Shown: positions 6,446 through 9,810 of the stretch, in pieces
Numbering within the stretch: position 1 is the first letter of the stretch
Layout: every line of letters starts with the position of its first letter
Source: Pseudomonadota bacterium
GTDB lineage: Bacteria > Pseudomonadota > Gammaproteobacteria > Steroidobacterales > Steroidobacteraceae
NCBI GenBank assembly: GCA_021808035.1
Contig: JAKBCG010000072.1
Span: 1-9,810, forward strand
Length of the DNA stretch: 9,810 bases
Direction: 5' to 3'
Notes under the pieces: model-generated
The model's input: only the letters and a program-made list of their open reading frames with translations
Told to the model about the DNA's origin: nothing
Databases searched by the model: none
Made by a program: the position numbers and the translations under genes

Positions 6446-9088
6446 ATGGTGACGAGACCGATCGGCTGGTGGGCCGGGAGCCTGATGGTGTTGCTCGCCG
6501 TGGCGAGCGCGCGGGCGCAGGAATGGAACCCGGTGCGACGCGCGCCGATCGCGATCGGGCCCGAGGCGAGCCGGATCATCGTCGGCTTCAAGGTGACCGC
6601 GTCGAACGCAATGGTGACCTCGATCGCCGCCCATGCGCACCTGCAGGCACGGCGCGTCGTGCAGGCGCGCACCTGGCCCCGCGATGCGATCGCGCTCGCG
6701 AATCGCGCGGGGATCTCGGTCGCGACCACGCGGCAGCTGACGCCGAGCCTGCACCTGCTGGTATTGCGACGAACGCTGTACGGCGCCGAAGTCGCGCGCG
6801 CGCTCGCGAAGCTGCGCGCGGACCCCGCGGTCGCGTTCGCGAGCGTCGACCATCGCCGCTTCGCGCTGCAGGCGGTCACGCCGGACGATCCGTTGTTTCC
6901 GTCGTCCGGGACGACGGTCTGCGACCCCTCGGTCGGCTGTACCCCGACGCAAAGCTACGCGAACGGCCAGTGGTACCTGCGCGCGCCGCCGGCGACCGCG
7001 ACGTCGCTCGACAACGACCTCGCGGCGACCGACGCGGTCGATGCCTGGGCGGTCACCACGGGGAGCCCCGGGATCGTGATCGCCGACGTCGACACCGGGG
7101 TGCTGTTCGACCACCCGGACCTCGGTCGCGCGGGCTTCGGCGGCCGGCTGCTGCCGGGCTACGATTTCGTCGGTCAGGACTACAGCACCGGGAACAACCA
7201 TCCCAATCAGACCGGTCCGCTCGGCACCTACCTCGTCGCGAACGACGGCGACGGCTGGGACCCCGATCCGTCCGACCCGGGCGACTGGGTGAGCACCACG
7301 GATTTCGGCTACCTGGACCAATACGGCAACAACCTGTTTCCGCAGGCCGTATGCGGCCAGCCGGGGGCGACCAGCGGCACCTATCTGCCGGTCAACAGTT
7401 CCTGGCACGGCACCCGCGTGTCCGGGATCCTCGGCGCGCTGACCAACAATGCGACCGGGATCGCCGGGATGACCTGGGGTCCGTGGCTGCTGCCGGTCCG
7501 CGCGCTCGGCAAGTGCGGCGGTTACGACTCGGACATCATCGCGGGAATCACCTGGGCGGCCGGATTGCCGGTCACCGACCCTTCCGGCAACGCGATTCCG
7601 AACAATCCGTACCCCGCGAGCATCATCAACCTGAGCCTCGGGGGCACCGGCACCTGCCCGGCGAGCTATCAGAGCGCGCTCAGCCAGGTGACCGGACTCG
7701 GCGTGCTGGTCGTCGCGTCGGCCGGCAACGGCGGCAATCCGGGCAGTACCGCGCCGGTCGATGCGCCCGCGAACTGCAGCGCGCTCGTGCCGGGGGTGGT
7801 CGCGGTCGCGGGGCTGCGCAACGTCGGCACCAAGGTCGGCTACAGCAGTTCCGGACCCGAGGTCACGCTGTCCGCGCCCGCGGGCAACTGCGTCGAGTAC
7901 GAGGCCAACAACCCGACCGCGCAGCTTCCCTGCCTGCGCTCGATCGATACCACGGTGAACACCGGGACGACGACGCCCGATCCGAACGGCAACACCTACA
8001 CCGATCAGAACAACCCGAACCTCGGCACGAGCTTCTCTGCGCCGATCGTCGCGGGGATCGCGGCGCTGATGCGTTCGGTGAACGCGAACCTGACGCCGGC
8101 CGAGCTCGCCGCGCGGCTCGCGGCGAGCGCGACCCCGTTCCCGCCGAATACCGGCAATCTGCCGGTCTGCCCGAGCTCCGATCCGACGACCGGCGAATGT
8201 TCCTGCCCGCCGAGCGGGCAGTGCGGCAGCGGGATGGTGAACGCGCTCGCGGCGGTCGATGCGGCCGAGCGGCCGATCGCCGCGGTGGTGCTGCCGGCCA
8301 CGGTCGCGACCGGCCAGACCGCGACCTTCGATGCGAGCGGCAGTGCGCCGTCCTGCGGACGCACGATCGCGGCCTACGCCTGGGTCGCGAGCGGCGGGGC
8401 GCAGCTCGCGGGTGCGGCGAACTTGGCGCAGGTCAGCGTGATCCCCGGCACGACCGCCGGCACCGTGACCTTGACGGTGACCGACTCGGCGGGCGCGACC
8501 GACACCGCGACGATCGACGTGCCCGCGAGCGGGGCGCCGACCGCGACCGGCGTACCGGCGTCCGCGGGTACCGCGGCGAGCGCGTGCCCGACGGCGGTGG
8601 CGTTCAACGCCGCGGCGCCGACGGTCGCCGCGGCGGTGTCGCCGGCGAGCGTCGCAACGAACGCCGTCGCGACCTTGACGATCACATTCACGAACCCGAA
8701 TCCGTTCGCGTTGACCGAGGCTGCGTTCAATTACAGCTTGCCGAACGGGCTGACCGTCGCCTCCTCGCCGCAGACGACGACGAGTTGCACGGGAGGAGAG
8801 GAGTCCGCGTCCTACACGACGACCACCTTCGCGATCACCGGGGGGGTGGTGCCGGCGAACGGGAGTTGCTCGGTGACCGCGCCGGTCGAGAGCGCGACCG
8901 CCGGCACCTACGCGATCACGATCGGCCCGAACGCGCTGGTCACGGGACCGGCGGGTGGCAACACGGTCGCGGCGACGACCTCGCTCACCGTTACTCAACC
9001 GAGCGGCGGCGGCGGGGCGTTCGGCTGGGCGGAGCTCCTCGGCCTCGGCGCGCTCGGTGTCGCCGCGCGTCGCCGGCGGCGCGCGTGA
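6446..9088 (+). CDS. Secreted S8 (subtilisin-like) serine peptidase with GlyGly-CTERM-like tail
   Basis: An 880-residue extracellular or surface endopeptidase. In order: signal peptide (1-24, ASARA|Q cleavage), I9-like propeptide (~30-140), S8 catalytic domain (~145-600), PKD-like beta domain (~610-695), DUF11-like beta domain (~717-850) and a sorting tail (854-880). The triad is Asp216 (DVDTGV), His321 (SSWHGTRV) and Ser529 (GTSFSAP); Asn428 (SAGNGG) is the oxyanion residue. The Asp-His segment is long and contains DGDGWDPDPSDPGDW, probably a calcium-binding loop of the kind found in secreted proteases of Xanthomonas/Lysobacter/Vibrio relatives. About 16 cysteines fit periplasmic disulfide formation before export. 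HGTRV replaces the usual HGTHV, outside the triad. Of three in-frame ATGs (6416, 6428, 6446), 6446 is chosen: it has GGAG 5 nt upstream and gives a clean signal peptide. Type II secretion is likely from family knowledge, but no export gene is in view. The stop overlaps the next start (TGATG). Confidence 0.95.
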   Translation: MVTRPIGWWAGSLMVLLAVASARAQEWNPVRRAPIAIGPEASRIIVGFKVTASNAMVTSIAAHAHLQARRVVQARTWPRDAIALANRAGISVATTRQLTPSLHLLVLRRTLYGAEVARALAKLRADPAVAFASVDHRRFALQAVTPDDPLFPSSGTTVCDPSVGCTPTQSYANGQWYLRAPPATATSLDNDLAATDAVDAWAVTTGSPGIVIADVDTGVLFDHPDLGRAGFGGRLLPGYDFVGQDYSTGNNHPNQTGPLGTYLVANDGDGWDPDPSDPGDWVSTTDFGYLDQYGNNLFPQAVCGQPGATSGTYLPVNSSWHGTRVSGILGALTNNATGIAGMTWGPWLLPVRALGKCGGYDSDIIAGITWAAGLPVTDPSGNAIPNNPYPASIINLSLGGTGTCPASYQSALSQVTGLGVLVVASAGNGGNPGSTAPVDAPANCSALVPGVVAVAGLRNVGTKVGYSSSGPEVTLSAPAGNCVEYEANNPTAQLPCLRSIDTTVNTGTTTPDPNGNTYTDQNNPNLGTSFSAPIVAGIAALMRSVNANLTPAELAARLAASATPFPPNTGNLPVCPSSDPTTGECSCPPSGQCGSGMVNALAAVDAAERPIAAVVLPATVATGQTATFDASGSAPSCGRTIAAYAWVASGGAQLAGAANLAQVSVIPGTTAGTVTLTVTDSAGATDTATIDVPASGAPTATGVPASAGTAASACPTAVAFNAAAPTVAAAVSPASVATNAVATLTITFTNPNPFALTEAAFNYSLPNGLTVASSPQTTTSCTGGEESASYTTTTFAITGGVVPANGSCSVTAPVESATAGTYAITIGPNALVTGPAGGNTVAATTSLTVTQPSGGGGAFGWAELLGLGALGVAARRRRRA
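9002..9085 (+). other. GlyGly-CTERM-like protein-sorting tail of the S8 peptidase
   Basis: Encodes the last 28 residues of the protease: Ser853, four glycines (854-857), a short hydrophobic helix (~858-874, AFGWAELLGLGALGVAA) and a run of five arginines (875-879) before the final Ala. A glycine cluster, single membrane-spanning stretch and arginine cluster at the extreme C-terminus is the GlyGly-CTERM layout, the signal processed by rhombosortase (a rhomboid-family peptidase) in many gammaproteobacteria. An acidic Glu863 inside the helix is slightly unusual for a membrane segment. No rhombosortase gene lies within the window. Confidence 0.75.
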
Positions 9089-9492
9089 TGCGCGCGGTGC
9101 CGACGAACGCGGGTGGCGTCGAGATCGAGATCTTGCGGGTGCACGGCGATGAGCGGGGGAGCCTCTTCGAGCCGGTCGACGAGCCGGCGCTCGCCGCGCA
9201 GCGCAACGTGCACGTGGTGCTCACCGAACCGCAAGCGGTGCGCGGCAATCACTACCATCGGGAGGCCTGGGAACTCACCACGGTCTTCGGTCCCTGCCTC
9301 GTGCGCTGGCGCGACGCGGACGGCCTGCACGACGTCGACGTGCCGGCCGGCGAGGCGTGGCGGTTCCGGATCCCGCCGGGAATCACGCATGCGTACCGTA
9401 ATACCGGGACGACGACGATGGTGCTGGTGAGCTTCAGTTCGCGACCGCACGACCCGAGCGGGGGCGATACCGTCCGCTCGGCGATCCTGTAG
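9088..9492 (+). CDS. Stand-alone cupin, CapF C-terminal / dTDP-sugar epimerase-like
   Basis: A 134-residue single-domain cupin. Motif 1 is G53-N-H55-Y-H57...E62...G68 (RGNHYHREAWELTTVFG) and motif 2 is G88...P97-G98...H101...N105 (GEAWRFRIPPGITHAYRN), so His55, His57, Glu62 and His101 form a full metal site. The opening ERGSLFEPV, the RGNHYH block and the closing DTVR region resemble the C-terminal cupin of the capsular reductase CapF (polysaccharide-biosynthesis C-terminal domain) and, more distantly, sugar-nucleotide 3,5-epimerases; the NAD-binding half of CapF is absent. The ATG overlaps the protease stop by one base (TGATG) and has no good Shine-Dalgarno of its own, suggesting translation by termination-reinitiation from the protease gene. 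It ends in TAG before a convergent-gene hairpin. A role in nucleotide-sugar or envelope polysaccharide metabolism is likely; epimerase versus dehydratase or binding function is open. Confidence 0.88.
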   Translation: MRAVPTNAGGVEIEILRVHGDERGSLFEPVDEPALAAQRNVHVVLTEPQAVRGNHYHREAWELTTVFGPCLVRWRDADGLHDVDVPAGEAWRFRIPPGITHAYRNTGTTTMVLVSFSSRPHDPSGGDTVRSAIL

Positions 9493-9499
9493 CGTCGGG

Positions 9500-9524
9500 C
9501 CTTGGGGCCGCGCCGGCCCCGGGG
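9500..9524 (+). terminator. GC-rich hairpin between convergent genes (candidate terminator)
   Basis: A perfect 7-bp inverted repeat GGGGCCG / CGGCCCC (9504-9510 and 9514-9520) encloses a CGC loop. In the rightward transcript the stem extends to 11 pairs (9500-9510 with 9514-9524) using two U-G wobbles; in the leftward transcript these become C-A mismatches, so only the 7-bp core and two outer pairs remain. It sits 7 nt after the cupin stop and ends directly against the reductase stop. There is no T-tract, so intrinsic termination is uncertain. Confidence 0.55.
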
Positions 9525-9810
9525 TCATTCGATCCGACAGGCCTCGTCGAAGCTGAGCCGGGGATTGCGCGGAAACGGCCGCTCGTCGGTCCCGACGCCG
9601 AGCGCGCACAGGAAGTTGGACCTGACCGGTGTGCCGGCGAAGAACGCCGCGTCGACCTTGGCGTTGTCGAAACCCGACATCGGGCCGCAGTCGAGGCCGA
9701 GCGCGCGGGCGGCGAGCATCAGGTACGCGCCCTGCAGGGTCGCGTTGCGGAACATCGCGGTCGCGGCCCCGGCCGGGTCCTTGCGAAACACCTCAGCCAC
9801 CTGGGGCTGG
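9525..9810 (-). CDS. Malonic semialdehyde reductase (RutE-type nitroreductase), C-terminal part
   Basis: The frame runs from the window edge to a TGA stop at 9527-9525, giving 94 visible residues, about half of a protein of roughly 195 residues; the start lies to the right. The visible part has the RutE/HadB-type nitroreductase C-terminus: FRNATLQGAYLMLAARALGL, the flavin-site motif GPMSGFDNAKVD, the FFAGT segment, SNFLCALGVG, and the terminal PRLSFDEAC. I recall E. coli RutE having the near-identical blocks GPMSGFD and PRLSFEEAC. Such FMN proteins reduce malonic semialdehyde to 3-hydroxypropionate with NAD(P)H, detoxifying it in pyrimidine or propanoate/beta-alanine breakdown. The other rut genes are not visible here, so a pyrimidine link is unproven. 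It converges with the cupin gene, separated by a 32-bp gap containing a hairpin. Confidence 0.92.
   Translation of the reverse strand, partial: QPQVAEVFRKDPAGAATAMFRNATLQGAYLMLAARALGLDCGPMSGFDNAKVDAAFFAGTPVRSNFLCALGVGTDERPFPRNPRLSFDEACRIE

Noticed and set aside
8374..8730. Leftward 118-codon frame with an Ala/Val/Thr-rich, surface-protein-like translation.
   Set aside because: It is antisense to the PKD/DUF11-like region; the apparent beta-rich composition mirrors the sense codons, and no ribosome site or neighbour supports it.
6365..8998. Leftward open frame antisense to the protease, in phase with the aldehyde dehydrogenase.
   Set aside because: It is an Arg/Gly-rich shadow of the protease gene. 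The ALDH homology begins at the ATG at 6364, which has its own ribosome site.
8995..9609. Leftward 204-codon frame crossing the cupin gene and the hairpin.
   Set aside because: The cupin on the opposite strand has both complete cupin motifs; this frame has Arg-rich low-complexity sequence and overlaps the reductase gene out of phase.

Overview
The window is a GC-rich (roughly 70% by eye), gene-dense chromosomal segment from a Gram-negative bacterium. Three things point that way: a LolD/FtsX-type ABC transporter paired with an AttH-like periplasmic protein, a secreted subtilase with a GlyGly-CTERM-like tail, and a RutE-type malonic semialdehyde reductase. A proteobacterium, perhaps a high-GC gammaproteobacterium, is my best inference, but nothing here fixes the taxon. 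I see no tRNA, rRNA, CRISPR array, insertion sequence or phage gene, and no gene-free gap longer than 81 bp.

Layout. (1) 1-523 (+): C-terminal part of a short-chain dehydrogenase/reductase, converging on the next block. (2) 551-6364 (-): four tightly packed genes read leftward, in the order aldehyde dehydrogenase, LolD/YbbA-like ATPase, large two-module FtsX/YbbP-like permease, and exported AttH/CrtC-like lipocalin-fold protein. The joints are a 5-bp gap, a 4-nt TTGA overlap and a 4-nt GTGA overlap, so this is very probably one operon. (3) 6365-6445: an 81-bp divergent intergenic region with two back-to-back -10-like hexamers. (4) 6446-9492 (+): an 880-residue secreted S8 serine peptidase with signal peptide, propeptide, catalytic domain, PKD-like domain, DUF11-like beta domain and sorting tail. 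It is joined by a TGATG stop/start to a 134-residue CapF-type cupin. (5) 9500-9524: a GC-rich hairpin between convergent genes. (6) 9525-9810 (-): C-terminal part of a malonic semialdehyde reductase-type nitroreductase, cut by the window edge.

How the genes may work together. In the leftward operon, the ATPase and permease form a type VII (mechanotransmission) ABC machine that would move or extract a hydrophobic molecule. The exported AttH-like protein is the obvious candidate to receive or modify it in the periplasm, and the NAD(P)-dependent aldehyde dehydrogenase may act on a related aldehyde in the cytoplasm. The substrate is unknown. This block is the best candidate in the window for an incompletely described system. 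The rightward pair links a surface or extracellular protease to a sugar-nucleotide-type cupin, suggesting a cell-envelope theme, but that link rests on gene order alone.
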